A DNA stretch of 64,000 bases from Desmodesmus armatus (lineage: Eukaryota > Chlorophyta > Chlorophyceae > Sphaeropleales > Scenedesmaceae), in contig VIIQ02000892.1 in the NCBI GenBank assembly GCA_007449985.2, positions 92,628-156,627 on the forward strand, in the 5' to 3' direction. The translations under genes and the position numbers were made by a program. How positions within the stretch are numbered: the first letter of the stretch is position 1; every line of letters begins with the position of its first letter. This document shows positions 36,492 through 48,762 of the stretch, in pieces. The notes beneath the pieces were generated by a model. That model was not told the origin of the DNA, did not search any database, and saw nothing but the letters and a program-made list of their open reading frames with translations.

Positions 36492-36912
36492 GAATCATAT
36501 GAACATTTTTTCTACACCAACTCACCAACTCCAAAACATGGCTCACGTATTCTCACCATCCACCACGTATTTCCACGTATCCACTGTGCATTCCATGTAA
36601 TTTGCTTGATGCTACCAATCTTTGGCTTGGCTGGGTTTTGATAGCAGACCCATCACCTGCGCCAGCACCGGCAGCAAGCACCACCATACAAAAACCAAAA
36701 GGCACTTGGTCATGTGAAGTGCTAAAACAACACTTGGTCAAGTGCTGAAGTAACACTTGGTGTATCTAGTGTATCTAGTGGTCAAGTGTATCTACTGGTC
36801 AAGTGCAACCCTTCCCCTGTAAACTATTGAGCCTGTCATGCTTCTGCATATTAGTACACGCCTCACACTGTGTGTCTGGCGCTGCACCAGACTATTCATT
36901 CATTCATTCATG

Positions 36913-36917
36913 TTACA
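36913..36917 (-). terminator. Candidate TGTAA signal of the HNH gene
   Basis: TTACA on the plus strand (TGTAA on the gene strand) lies about 255 bases past the HNH stop codon. The rest of 36813-37171 is presumed 3' untranslated sequence. Confidence 0.4.
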
Positions 36918-37171
36918 CCTGTAGCAGATACTCTTGCAAGTCACGCCAACCCGTTCCAGACGCCGCCAGCTTTACCTGGCCAGCACACAGCCAAAGTGAG
37001 CACGCCTGCCTAGACCCAGCTGGACCCACAACTGCGGCTGACAGCACATGAGGGCTGTTTGCCACACCCCAGGGTGCTGCAGCAGGGCAGCCAGTCCAGC
37101 AAAACAACTCCATGTAAACTGATGTAAACTGCTGAAGAACTGGCAGATCCCCACCAACTGAAGAGTGTCTA

Positions 37172-39746
37172 CTACTCATCCTCCGCATCAGAAAAACTCT
37201 CTGGGGCTTGATCGTACACAAGGTCTTCCACTGGGGCTGAGCCTGGTGGCAGATCAGGGCCCTCATCTGGCATCCTCTGCCAGTACATCTGCAAGAAAAC
37301 ACATGTTGCATGGTTTATGGACAACATGGCATGGGCGGAAACATTGGCTGCGTGCTGCTGCTACTATATCTCAAATTTGCACCGAGTACCCACGTCTGCA
37401 CTGTGCATCCGCTGTATCCCACAGCATGCCCCCTGACCTCAATATTGGATGCCTGCGGGCTAACTGCCACCAGGTAAGGTGCCATCTCTGCCAGCTGCTG
37501 CTCGTTGAAGCGGCCCTCGGCCAGGGCCTGTTTTGCCGCAAAGCGAGCTTGGAAGACGAGGCACCGCCGGAAAGGCCGTGCAGGTGTTCTGAAAGTCAAC
37601 ACCTTGCCATGCAAGTCGATGAACCTCAGAGGATGTCCCACTCCATTCTTCAGCCTGGATGTGGCGCATGCAGGAGCTGTTGGTTAAAGGCAAGACAATC
37701 TGCACTGTTGGTTGAAATTGCAACACTCAGACTCTCCAAATGCTGCTGCGCAGCTAGGGTAGCCACATTTGACAGTTCCCATCCTCAAAACACAGTCCGT
37801 CCCCACAACACAAGAAGCACGACACACTCACATGCGAAGCTGGGCCTGGGCTTCAGAAGGCAGCTTGTCATTGCTTTTCCAAGGGTAGCTCTTGGTGTCC
37901 TGCATCAGCAGCTCTGGAGGCCCCAGCCAAAGCACCCGGTACTCTCCCTGGGCCCTGTCATTGCCCTGCCTGCCCTCCCAGGTGATGCACATGTACCCAT
38001 TGTCAAACGCCTCCTCCAGAGGCCTGCGCAATGGAAGCACACGATGTGGTGTCAAGTGAGATGCTCTGTCTCTGTTGGAGTGGCCATGTGCGGGGTGCCT
38101 CCACTTGCGCAATCCGCCCATGGTGCAGCTCAATACAAATGGCACTCCTGATAGCACTCTTTGGCAGTGTCTGCAGTCCCCGCATGAAGCATGGCCAGCA
38201 CCTACTTGATGAGAAGCAGCCCATTGGCAGGATCATTGATGTTTGTGAAACCCAGCACCTGGGCAACCTCATTGCGCCAGCTGTACTTGAACAAGTGCGT
38301 GCCGCACACCAGCTGCTTGGGCACAAACTTGCCCAAGCCCATGCAGAATAATGTGTCTGGCTGTTGTGGGTCTTTGCAGCCATACGCCTGCATGGTTGCA
38401 GCACACAGTGAAAGGCAGGCCAACCTCTGTTGTGCAATTACCATTGCATGGGACGAGATACCTCCAAAGTACGGGGCAGTTGCATACTTGACTGCTTGAT
38501 AGGCAGTGGCTTGGAGCAGTGCACATTTGAGCCTGCGTATGACTGCTGACACAACCAGCACAGTCGGTTCAAGTGCACAGGGCAAGAAGCAATGTCAATT
38601 TGGGTGGAGGTGGCTTGCAACACTGGGAGCTCCTCACCTCAATGAGAGCTTGCTTGAAGTTGGGATCCCGGTGCTGCGTGGCCTGGCTGGAGGTGTACTT
38701 GAACTGCCAACATGCACTGTTGCGCAGATAGGTGTTGGTCACCCTGAGCTCACTGACAAAGGCATCCTGCTGCCTGACCATCTCCAGCAAGGGTTCCCTC
38801 AGCAGCTCTAGGGGCAGTAGTACATGTGCACCGCCTGCAACAAAGCCAAGCAGCAAAATACAGCGGCGCTGGTGTACGCTGAACACACTGCAGCAAACAA
38901 CGCGAAGGCTTTGAAACAAGGCTGACCGCATCAAACAAGTGCCAGAGCTGCCCTCTTGATATGCAAGTGACCCAGGCCCCAGCTGGAGAACGATGAAGGA
39001 TGGCGCCCAGGAATAGTGGGAATCTCACCTGCTGCTGCTGCTGCTGCTGTGAATCATTGGCAGAAGCCCAGGGGTGTGCATGCAAGGACACAGGGACAGG
39101 GCACGCAGCCCATGCAAGGACACAGGGACAGGGCACGCAGCAAAGTGTCAAACATGAAATCAGCAAAGTGCAGGAGCAGGTGACTGTTCTGGAACACTTG
39201 AATCGAACCCAATCCCTCCACAAGCTTCATGATCTTGTGGTAGCTGGCACGTTGCCAAATGCTGGTACTTTTGTCATTCTTGACAGCTAAAGACTGCTGC
39301 TGCATTGATTCCAGATTACGAGCAGAAGAATGCTATGCTGGGTCTGCAGGTTGTGCCACATTATCATGCAACCCTGCAGCAAGCTACCTGCTGCTGCAAC
39401 TGCCTCGGGGCAGCATGTTGCTGCTGCTGCATCATCATGCATACCTGTTCTGCTGAAACCTTGCTCGGAAATGACGCTATCTCTAGAACATTTGTTCACA
39501 AAGTAAAAGGTTGGCCACTAGGAGGCCAGCACCCTGGCTGTGTACCCAACCAGTCGCACCTGACTGCTGCTGCATTAGCAACAGTTTCTGCTGCTCCTGC
39601 GCTGCCAAGCGCTGCTCCAGCGCTGTCAGGCGTTGCTGTAGTGCCACCTTCTCATCTCCGGTGGCCCCTGTCAACTCCTTTTCCACCTGTGTGATTTTGG
39701 CATCCAGTGCCTTCCGCTCCTCTGCTGCATCTACTGCTGCAGCCAT
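37172..39746 (-). CDS. HNH_2-type nuclease-like protein, seven exons
   Basis: Exons 39746-39560, 38834-38638, 38542-38462, 38387-38206, 38023-37832, 37654-37438 and 37288-37172 all join in matching phase and give 390 residues. Residues 1-62 form a charged coiled coil (KITQVEKELTG...LEQRLAAQEQQ). Around residues 182-223, CGTHLFKYSWR and NDPANGLLLIKPLEEAFDNG match the core of HNH_2-type domains. H186 and N210 fit the first two active positions, but the third His is replaced by Glu (E219), so activity is uncertain. The C-terminus is acidic (ESFSDAEDE). HNH proteins bind metal and nick or cut DNA; the cellular role here is unknown. The middle exon (SYAGSNVHC) is the least certain splice choice. 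Between exons 1 and 2 is a 725-bp intron. Confidence 0.72.
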
Positions 39747-40325
39747 CCTGCTTCCTGCAGCACGAAGACGCCCATGCATGGACATGAGATGGACATCTCT
39801 ACGCATTCCAATATGTTCTGCTGTGTTGACAGGGCTCCTGCAACGTTGCCTGAAGCGAACCTGGGTTCCAGAGCTGCTACTGAAGAATGCTGTTGCCAAA
39901 ACACAGGAGTGGCTTGGAGCGCTGCTCGTTGCTCTTGCCTCAAGTTTCTTTAGGATACCTAGCACCTCCAGAAAAGCTGCAAATCGTATCAGATAACTTC
40001 AGTGAACGCTCTGACCTCCGCCATCAATGGCCAAGTCCTGTTTTCCTGGGCTATCGACTGCTCCAGTAGATACTGTTAACGTGAATGAAGACATTGCAAT
40101 GAGGCACAGCAGCAGAAACGCAAGGCAGAAAAGTAACATGCCAGATGATTCCGCTGCTAGCTGAGAGCAGCAGAGGGCCTGAAAGGTGCATCAAAATTGG
40201 TGGTCATAGAAATAAGCTTATTACAGCTCCCTTCGACGCGAGAAGTGTGTTGCTGCGAAAAAAGAGCGTGCAGTTCAAAACCGCGTCAGCATAAACCCCA
40301 GAAAACCCTGAGCCAGGCTAGTTCC
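39747..40325. other. Upstream region of the HNH gene
   Basis: Nothing beyond the presumed promoter and leader of the HNH gene was seen here. The last bases (CCCTGAGCCAGGCTAGTTCC) resemble sequence upstream of LRR member F at about 29050. Confidence 0.4.
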
Positions 40326-40364
40326 CAGGGGTAGTAAGGGGGGGTAGGACACTACGTCGGAAAA

Positions 40365-41130
40365 GCAGGGCTCCCTTCCGTCCGCGTACCCGTCGAAGTA
40401 AGGGGCAGGCAGCCCAGTTTCCGTGGCCCTACGTAACTTTATGTCAACTGCCAGCATGCATCATCTGCTCTTGTCATGTGCTTGGTGCATAGCACAGCTG
40501 GCACTCCCTATGTCCACACATACACTTGCTGGACTTGTAAGGCAGGGGGGCTGTCTGCCCCCCTGGACCCCCGCCACCGGTACTGTTGTGCTGCACTGCT
40601 GCACTCTTGGCAAGAGAGACAGCAGCACCATACACATACACTTGCTGGACCTGGACCCCGCGATTACTGCCTGTCTTGCTGCACAACATTCATTCAGGCA
40701 CTTGCTGGTCCTGCAAGGCAGGGGGGCTAGCCGCCCCCCTTGCCCCCCGCGATCACTTCGAAGTGTTGCTGCACTACAGTCAATGCCGGCGGGGGTCCAG
40801 GGGGGCAGACAGCCCCCCTGCCTTACAGGTCCAGCAAGTGTATGTGTGTGGTGCTGCTGTCTCTCTTGCAGCACAACAGTACTGTTGGCGGGGGTCCAGG
40901 GGGGCAGACAGCCCCCCTGCCTTACAGGTCTAGCAAGTGTATGTGTGTGGTGCTGCTGTCTCTCTTTTAGCACAACAGTACTGTTGGCGGGGGTCCAGGG
41001 GGGCAGACAGCCCCCCTGCCTTACAGGTCCAGCAAGTGTATGTGTGTGGTGTTGCTGTCTCTCTTGCAGCACAACAGTACTGGTGGGGGGGGTCCAGGGG
41101 GGCAGACAGCCCCCCTGCCTTACAGGTCCA

Positions 41131-41172
<42 letters not shown>

Positions 41173-41841
41173 TGCTGCTGTCTCTCTTTTAGCACAACAG
41201 TACTGTTGGCGGGGGTCCAGGGGGGCAGACAGCCCCCCTGCCTTACAGGTCCAGCAAGTGTAAGTGTGTGGTGCTGCTGTCTCTCTTGCAGCACAACAGT
41301 ACTGGTGGCGGGGTCCAGGGGGGCAGACAGCCCCCCTGCCTTGCAGCTTCATGTTTTGATGCAACATAAGGCAGTAAAGTGTAGATTCTTGCAAGGACAC
41401 GTGGAAAACGATCTTCAATTTGTCGACATAACCAGTAGATCGCCATCACCACGCGGCCTGCCCGCGGCCATGCTACAGTCTGCGCTAGAAAACGAATTAC
41501 ATCCCTGATACGTCTTGTGTTGGTCTTCGTTGTCTATTTGCAGTGCCTTCTTTGCGTACATGTAGCAGTTCGATGTCCACGACGCTACGGCCTCTGCCAT
41601 CCGGCCTGCTCCGACCGTGCTGCAGCCCGAAATTGCAAACGAGCTTGACATACAATCATACAACCAGTCAGGTGCTCCAAGACCACAGCTGTCGCCACTC
41701 TTTTTCATAAAAAACGGCATTACACATTTTATTACTCAAAAAGTCACACAGAATATTACACAAAAAGTCACACAGAATATCACACATTTTATCACACTTC
41801 TGTTCGGGCCACAGGCTCTCCGAAGGATTCTCCTTCTCCGA
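40365..41841. mobile_element. 1477-bp insertion in the left arm, with minisatellite
   Basis: GGAAAA at 40359-40364 and 41842-41847 flanks this segment as a possible 6-bp target duplication. No terminal inverted repeats were found. It contains the 99-bp minisatellite, a short repeat of AAAAAGTCACACAGAATAT (about 41738-41790) and no recognised gene. Confidence 0.45.
40791..41345. repeat. 99-bp minisatellite, six unit starts
   Basis: Units starting at GGGGTCCAGGGGGGCAGACA begin near 40791, 40890, 40989, 41086, 41211 and 41311. One unit is enlarged by a (GT)n run (41131-41171). Inverted partial units lie at about 40520-40650 and 40700-40750. The unit length is a multiple of three, so both strands stay open for over 270 codons without being genes. 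Confidence 0.92.
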
Positions 41842-43310
41842 GGAAAATTTCGGGGCGTTGAGTAAACCGGCCTCAATCAACACTCCCCGATCAACCGGCC
41901 GAGAGTGTTTAATCAACCGGGTTGCCTGGCGCGCCGGTTCATTCAACCGACCGTTAAATAAACCGGCGGTGCGGGCGCTTTGCTAAACCAGGTTGACACC
42001 GACGTGGCTTGCTTCAACTCGGTTGCCCAAGGAGCGTGTTTTTTTAAGCGGGTTGATGCACGGGGTGTTGCTGTCAAGCGGCAAATCCTCATTGCATGAT
42101 ACAGCGCGCCTTGACTCGTATGAAGCATAAGACGTCGTGAAATGCTGCTCATGCACACACCGACCTTCTTCCAGCGCAGTTCTTCAGCTCAACAACAACC
42201 AAACGTTGACCATAACGCAGCTGGATGAAATGCCTTATTAGAACAACGACAATGGCTCATGCAAACCATCAGCCAGTCTTGTGACGCAGGAACCTGCACC
42301 TAGATGCCATGAGCAACCTGCCTGTACATGATGCATGTGCAGACTACAGTAGCTGCTGTCAGGCTTGTCTCACAGCTCTCAATGCAGATCCATGTGCAGT
42401 CACTCTGCTCACATAAGTGCTAGTCTTTAGACATATCAAGTCCCCAGACGGCTGATCGAATGGATACGTGAGTGCTGGTGCCAACAGGACACTGCAACTG
42501 TTGCGACAGCAGGTGCGCACCCAGCATGCTGAGCAGGGTGCACCACGTGGTTGACTGCTGGGCCTTGCCTGCAGTTGCTCCTGCATCCGACAGTAGGACA
42601 AAGCAATTCTTTATTGTGTTCTCAGGACCTTAGGCTCCAGGAAATGCGTAACAGGCAATGCATTGGTAGAGGTTCAGCTCGTGTGCTCACAGTGCATCAT
42701 ATATGATATGCTGACAAGGGCTGTACTGCATCTGACAAAGTGGTGATCACCTCAGCAGTGCTGTTGGACTGTGTGTTAGGCATGTTGTGATGTGATACCA
42801 CTGCTGGCTCGGCAACGCTGGCACTGATGTGTCAAGTTGACACTCTCAAGAGTATTGCTGTATGGCAAACAGACTGGCACTGTGCCCAGCCATGAGCTGC
42901 TGCAAGCTGATGCATCACCATATGGCCAACGCTCTCAGCCAACGTCTCAGGCATACGCACAGCCTGCCAGCACCATAGACTGGTCACAATAGGCTTTGCA
43001 GCAGCAGCAAACGAGCCAGCTAAGGTCAAGCAGAGCCTGGTGGCAACCCGGTTAGAACAACTAGATATGCCCGCCGATCAACCGCGGTTAGATTAACAAG
43101 GACATCAAATGGATTGAAACAACAGCTGCATGCACCGGTTGATTAAACACCCCCGCGCGGTTGACTTCAACTGGCCGTCCATCAACCGGGTTGACGACGT
43201 GCTGGTTGATTAAACCGACTCGTCAACCCGGTTGATGTCCTCGTTAAATAAAGCGTGGTTGCATCAACACTCGCTCTGGTTTAATCAACACCCCGAATTT
43301 TTCCGACGTA

Positions 43311-44314
43311 CCCTCAGCTGGCCGGTCCCATGGTCCCCGCCTGACCGTTCAACTTCTGGTTTCTGAACGTCGCGTCGCACGCTCTGGTACTGCTTTTAAA
43401 TGATACATATAGGTTGTACGTAATTTTTGAGCTCCTTATGACTTGTCACCGACCGCTGTTCAGGCCTATTTCCCCTCTGAATGTCCAGCTGCTGCTGTTT
43501 GACTCAACAGCACTTGATTTCTCCCTCAAGCAGACCGTGCGACGTCCTGACACTGTCCCTAGAGGTTCTCTGGTTATATAACATTATGTTTGAACAGCGC
43601 GAGTGGCTGTAGACAGCATCCAGTCAGCCACCCATCCCGCCACCGCTGCTGCTGCTGCACTTTGGTGCCAATGCCTCCAAGCCCCATACAGGAAGCAGAT
43701 GATTGAAGCATATATGTATCCAGTCAAGTCACCAACGCAAGAGCATCAATGCACAGCCCGCCCCACCCCACTAGCCTACCCCCACCCCACCCCTAACCCC
43801 CACCGGTTGGGGTACCCCCACCCCACCCCAACCCACAAGCCTACCCCCGGCGATGCTCAGTTGTGTATGCCTGCTGGCGTGACACATGATCATGCAGACG
43901 TGTTCGAGCCATGCTACTTGTCCTTTCCGTGTGCTGGCACCATCATACGCTATTCAGGCTGTTACAGCTACACCTCCTGCTACTGCTGCTGCTGCCAAGC
44001 CAACAGGAGCCACCAAAGTGCCGTCGAGCGTGTCGGAACTCGTGAGCAGGTCAATACAGGTATAAATAAGCATTTGTGAGAGGGTGAAGCCCAGGCGAAC
44101 ACTCCTTGGCCCTAAAATCGACTCATCAGCATTTTTGAGGCACAGTGACCTGATTCTGGACAACAGGGAGGGTGCTTACGAGTGCGTTAGGCCTGAAAAA
44201 TTAATTTGATGCATATGAAACATGTTCAAGTAATGGGCGGGCCGCTCCTATGCGTCTGCAGAAACCAGAAGTTGAACGGTCGGGCGGGGGACCATGGGAC
44301 CGGCCAGCTGAGGG
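43311..44314. mobile_element. 1004-bp TIR element with TA duplication
   Basis: The left arm (43311-43364, CCCTCAGCTGGCCGGTCCCA...) and right arm (44260-44314) are inverted repeats with one mismatch and one indel. TA precedes (43309-43310) and follows (44315-44316) the element. Removing the insert rejoins CCGACGTAGTGTCC, which matches the intact left arm of the host element. A TA duplication fits the Tc1/mariner group. No transposase is present; the longest frame (43603-44079) is unrecognised. Confidence 0.85.
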
Positions 44315-44343
44315 TAGTGTCCTACCCCCCCTTACTACCCCTG

Positions 44344-44735
44344 CCTTCCACCAAATTGTCAAAACCTATCAGGTGATATTCTTAAATACCGGAAGCAGGA
44401 CAGAGGCTTGGCGGAAGTCCCTAAACGAAGGCCTTTCTAGCTCTGGATCGTTGTGCTGGATCAGCTGCCATCGTCTTGTATAGTCAGTGTCGTCCAACAC
44501 TTTGGTACCAAATTAGCTTTTGATTTCGGGTATTACAGGTGCGGCATGTGTAATATATGGACCTGTGCTGGATGGGTTCAGGTTGCACTGTTGAAGCTGT
44601 ACTTGTGCTTGTGAGGCCTGACTCACTGTCAATCAGCTGCAAAGCAACGAGGCAGAGTCACCTTATTGTACAGATCCAAAGAGCCTCCATGCGTTGCTGG
44701 CGTGTTGCTGCTGTTGCTGTTTCAGCACGCCACAC
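44344..44735. promoter_or_regulatory. Upstream region of LRR member G
   Basis: This is similar to about 29085-29460 upstream of member F (ATCAGGTGAT, ACCGGAAGCAGGA, CTCTGGATCGTTGTGCTGG), ending in a CTGTTTCAG acceptor-like site before the ATG. F and G therefore share a promoter and leader of common origin. Confidence 0.55.
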
Positions 44736-46058
44736 ATGACCCAACAGCAGTCAGCACCATTCCCGCTGCTGGCGCTGCCAGACCCCTGCCTGCTGGCAGT
44801 GCTGCAGTGCTGTGCAGCCAACCATCAGCGCAGCCTGCTCAGTGCTGCCAGGGCCCACAGCAGGCTGCACCACGCAGCTGTGGCAGTGCTGCGCAGCATC
44901 ACAGCTTACACACCCCAGCAACGACAGGCGGATTGTGTGCTGCTGTACTTGGACAGGCACAGCAGCCACGTCAACAGCTTGAAGCTTTGGGGGCGGCAGA
45001 AAGAGCAACTGACACTCCGTCAGCTGCCCCCCTCCCTGCAGCTGCGCAGCCTTGAGCTTGAAGCATGGAAGTTGCAGCTGCAGCCGGGCAGTGGCTTCCA
45101 GGGCGTGCTGGGGGCTGCTGCTGCTGCAGGGGCACCACCCCTCAAGCAGCTGCGACTCGATCACTGCAGGCTGCTTGATGGGGTGGAGGCGCTGGCAGCA
45201 GCACTGCTGCAGCTGCCAGCGCTGGAGCACCTCAGCCTTTGCAACATATTTGAAGGTGTGTCTGATTACCCTGTCTGCTTGGAGTTGGGGGTGCTGCAGC
45301 AGCTGCCGCACCTCACCCACCTCGACCTTGATAGGGTAGACCTGCAAGACCCTGACGAGCCCGGCCAAGTCCTGCAGCCCCTGCAGGCGTTGACCCGACT
45401 GGCTTTCATGCGGCTGCTCGAACTGGGGGGCCCAGTCCACCAGTGTATCACTGCCAGCATGCTGTCGGGCATGCAGGACCTCACCTACCTGGTGATCAAC
45501 GATACAGATTTCCAGCCAGGTGCACTTGCCGGCAGGACCAAGCTGCAGCACCTGGCGCTTGACTACTGCAGGGTGGGTGGTGCAGCCGGGGTGGCAGCCT
45601 TGCTGGCGCAGCTGCCGCCCTTGCAGCAGCTGACGTTCCTCGACTTGGAGTCCAGCTTGGTGGCTGATGCGCCTGACTTGCAGCAGCAGGGGCCTTCGGC
45701 AGGTGGTGGGGCAGATGGAGGGAACTTCGCTGAGGGTGCAGAGCGGCTGTGTCCTCCTGCAGCCGCCTACGCAGCCCTGACAGCATGCAGCAAGCTGCAG
45801 GGCCTGAACATCAGCGGGGCAGTGCTGCCAGCGGGAGTGTGGCAGCACCTGTTCCCCGCCGACAGGCAGCTGCCACAGTTGCAGCATCTGAACATCTCAT
45901 TTGTGGAGCAGTCCTCCGGCGAGATGTATTTCGCGCCTGAAGCCAAGCTGCTTACCAGCTGCTGCTCTGGCCTGCAGCATCTGGGGATGATAGGCCTGCA
46001 GTGGGCTGAAGAGCAGCTACGGGAACTGAAAGCGGGCATAGAATGTATCTGGGTCTGA
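44736..46058 (+). pseudogene. F-box-like/LRR member G, C-terminally truncated
   Basis: The frame starts MTQQQSAPFPLLALPDPCLL at 44736 and runs 440 residues through the F-box-like region and most LRRs, stopping at 46058 after LKAGIECIWV. Other members continue for about 80 more residues. Weak remnants follow (about 46063-46120), and the expected last-exon site near 46345 reads VLTDE then a stop instead of GDEPVWRQLL. A stretch at about 45655-45755 adds some 30 residues (QQQGPSAGGGADGG) not found in the others. It could still make a truncated receptor without the family tail. Confidence 0.65.
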
Positions 46059-48762
46059 GGCTTTAGGGCCCTCACGCTGTTGCGACTGATGGTGGTGATG
46101 CCTGAGAGCCCTCACGCAGGTGCTGTTGTGAACACACAGGTGAGCCATGGATGAAGGCAGGTGGAGTTGTATCGCTTGCTGTAAATGCACTCCCTTCTGA
46201 GCTAGTGGTGCTGCCACAGGCGTAGATAGGCGTTGAAACTTACCCGCCTATTAGAGTGGCTCTGCATGCCCGTGCATACTCTCATATTGCTTCTTGCTCT
46301 GATTTTCCCTGTCCCACCCTGTGCTGCTGTCATGTCCTGTGCAGGTCCTCACTGATGAGTGAATTTGCTGCAACGCATTGCATGCAGCGTGCTTGGAGTA
46401 GCACAGCAGGCAGCTGCACTGCTGGCAGAGCGACCGGCGGAGATGTTGACCAGGCGCTGTTGCTGGTGTCATGAGACTGCATAGCTAGGTTTGGGCCCAT
46501 GCTTGGCGTTGCTGCGGCAGCTTGTTTGATGCAGTGTTCGCCATTTCTGGCTGTCAGTGCTGATGGGCAGTGTCGCATCTGCTGTGTATGGTGCTGGTGT
46601 CTATATGCTCAGGCTGCCAAAACAGGCTTGCTTGGATGCCTTGCAGCTGCTGTCCCATGAGCTTGCCGGTTCTGTCAGAAGCAGTGTGTGAGGGGCATGT
46701 GTGCTGCCGTGGGCGGCAGATTGAGAAGGTCTGCTCCGATCACGTGTTTTTCCATGGATGTGGTCCAACAGTTGGGGTACAAGCCTGTGCTGGGCCCTGC
46801 CATGTAGGCGGGCTCCGTCTGTTTGCTCAGCAGAGTCCAGTGTTGTGCTGGATTAGCCGGTGATGCTGATACCAAAATTTGACAGAGTGGAGCTGGATGG
46901 CTTGGTGCTGTGGCTGCGTGTGATGAGTTCCAGTATTTTGAAGAAATGCTTGGGTTTCTGCTGTGTGGTTGAGGTGCCGAGCATGACAAGTTGGCATCAT
47001 CTCTGAGGTCATCGCATGTAAACAAGATGCATCCCTCTGCACAGAGGAGAATACATATGCCAGCTGGGCTGTTCCCTTGCCAGATTCACAGTGGGCTGTG
47101 ATCAGATTGCTTGGCTCCCGTGACTGCATTGGTTGCTGTCATGATATGAGTGTAGCTTGTGTTGAGACCATACAGCACACCGCACCTACACCAAAAAAGG
47201 CCTGGTGGAATTTCGGGGCCAGACATCTGGTGGGGAGGAGGGATGCTATTGGAATGGCTATAGACCTACTCAGTGTGACGGGCTGCCATGAAACAACACC
47301 AGTCCCCACAGTGTGTTTTACATCCAGTCAGCAACCAAGTCATGTGCAATGTCTCACGATCTTTGGTAACACACGCATGGCCACTTTGGTCAATGCCTGC
47401 ACCCATGTGCTGGCCAGCACCAAAGCCCTGTACTACTACTGACAGTATACTCCAGCACAAATGACTTTGCTGACTACTGTCAGCACTGCCAGCCGTGCTG
47501 GAACAGCGGAGCACGGCTGGCAGCACAGCAGCGCCGCGGCAGCCGCATAATTCTACTCAATCTCCACTATGCTGCAAACACCACATAGACTATGTGACAT
47601 AGTATGTGCAGGTGTGCAGATGTCGATGCACCAACCATGGCCCCTGTATCACTGCTATTACTGAAGCAATGTGGCATGCCTGATCTGCAACCTACCACAA
47701 CTGTGCCCCTGAGGTCTTGCGCCTGGCAAGCAAGGTGACTCTGTTGTACAACTCCAACCATTGCATGATGCGACATGCTCCCTGGCTACGACGATTGCAA
47801 GCCAGGAGAGCATGCCTGCTGGCTTCCACACCACACATGCCCGCCCTGGCCAAGCTGAGAACACTGTGTGTCACACACGTAGCGGCTACCAACTGCACAG
47901 GAGTGCCGCACTGGCAGCAATCAGAGCCGCGCATGGCTCAAGTGATGTCCAAACCAGTGTGACTCACTTGACGCGACCTCATAGCAATCTGCATCGCAGC
48001 ACGTGGCCCTGCAGAATCATCCTGCAGCACTTGCTACAGCATACGACTCTCACTCCATGGCACACAGTCTGCGGCTGGCTAAACCTCAAGTTGATTATCC
48101 ACATGTGCTGTGCCATAGCATACGGTATGTGGCTGCAACGCCGAGCCGCATACGGTATGTGGCTGCACCACCTAGCCACCAGCACGGACCCACCATCATG
48201 CTTGATCTACAACACTCAAACGCATGCGGCCTGCAGCTGCCCCCTGCCTGGTGCTGACCGCCAGCAGTCCCTCAAGCGGATAGACTGTCAAAAGCTACCA
48301 AAAACCCCAGCGGCTGCCGCAGCGGCTGCAGAGTGCACCATGTGCCCAAAAGCACCACAACATGCGCCTCGTACGGAAGGATGCCTGGGCCAGCCTGACA
48401 ACATACGACCGACACACAACCAACTCAGATGATCCAGTAGAACCCAAACACTTTGCCTGTCTGATGCTGATGCAAACCTGCTTTCAAGGCTGATCACGTG
48501 CCTCTCACAGCTACAAATAAAACACTTGTGTAGACAGCAACACTGCACTTCTAGTGCGATGGCTTGGCCTCTGCTGCCGCTGCACATGTTGCAGGATCGT
48601 AAGACTGGAGTAGTGATATGTGACAGCAGAAATTTGCTGTGTGGCAGTGACTGTTGCAGGCCGCTGAGCATCCATGCCTTGTAGCACACGCCTCATGCTG
48701 AGCTTTCTGTGAAACAACTGAAGCAGGGCCTCCAAGGTAGTGCACGCACGGCAACGGCTGCT
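46059..48762. other. Non-coding region with no recognised gene
   Basis: This holds the decayed 3' end of LRR member G on the left and the 3' untranslated region of the minus-strand coiled-coil gene on the right. A 20-base direct repeat (GCATACGGTATGTGGCTGCA) occurs at 48118 and 48148. A 223-codon plus-strand frame (47761-48432) has no family resemblance and is probably chance. Confidence 0.4.

Larger units (their letters stand above)
40326..44343. mobile_element. Nested transposon complex (outer TIR element)
   Basis: Left end CAGGGGTAGTAAGG... (40326) and right end ...CCTTACTACCCCTG (44343) are inverted repeats that continue through GGACACTACGTCGGAAAA into TTCGGGG-GTTGA-TAAACC. Both arms are interrupted. 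The left arm is split by 1477 bases (40365-41841) between two GGAAAA copies, and the right arm by a TA-flanked 1004-bp element (43311-44314). Without these, the element is about 1.5 kb with arms of about 70 bases and internal AACCGG/GGTTGA motifs. No transposase frame is visible. Flanks on both sides resemble sequence that is contiguous upstream of LRR member F. Confidence 0.7.

Noticed and set aside
40423..41508. 361-codon plus-strand and 277-codon minus-strand open frames
   Set aside because: They follow the 99-bp minisatellite, whose unit length is a multiple of three; translation is just the repeated unit.
40326..44343. Autonomous hAT transposon
   Set aside because: The CAGGGG end resembles hAT, but no transposase frame and no 8-bp target duplication were found at the outer ends.
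44751..45887. 378-codon antisense frame opposite LRR member G
   Set aside because: The CTGCAG-rich LRR codons keep the opposite strand open; the same occurs opposite the other members, and no independent family is seen.
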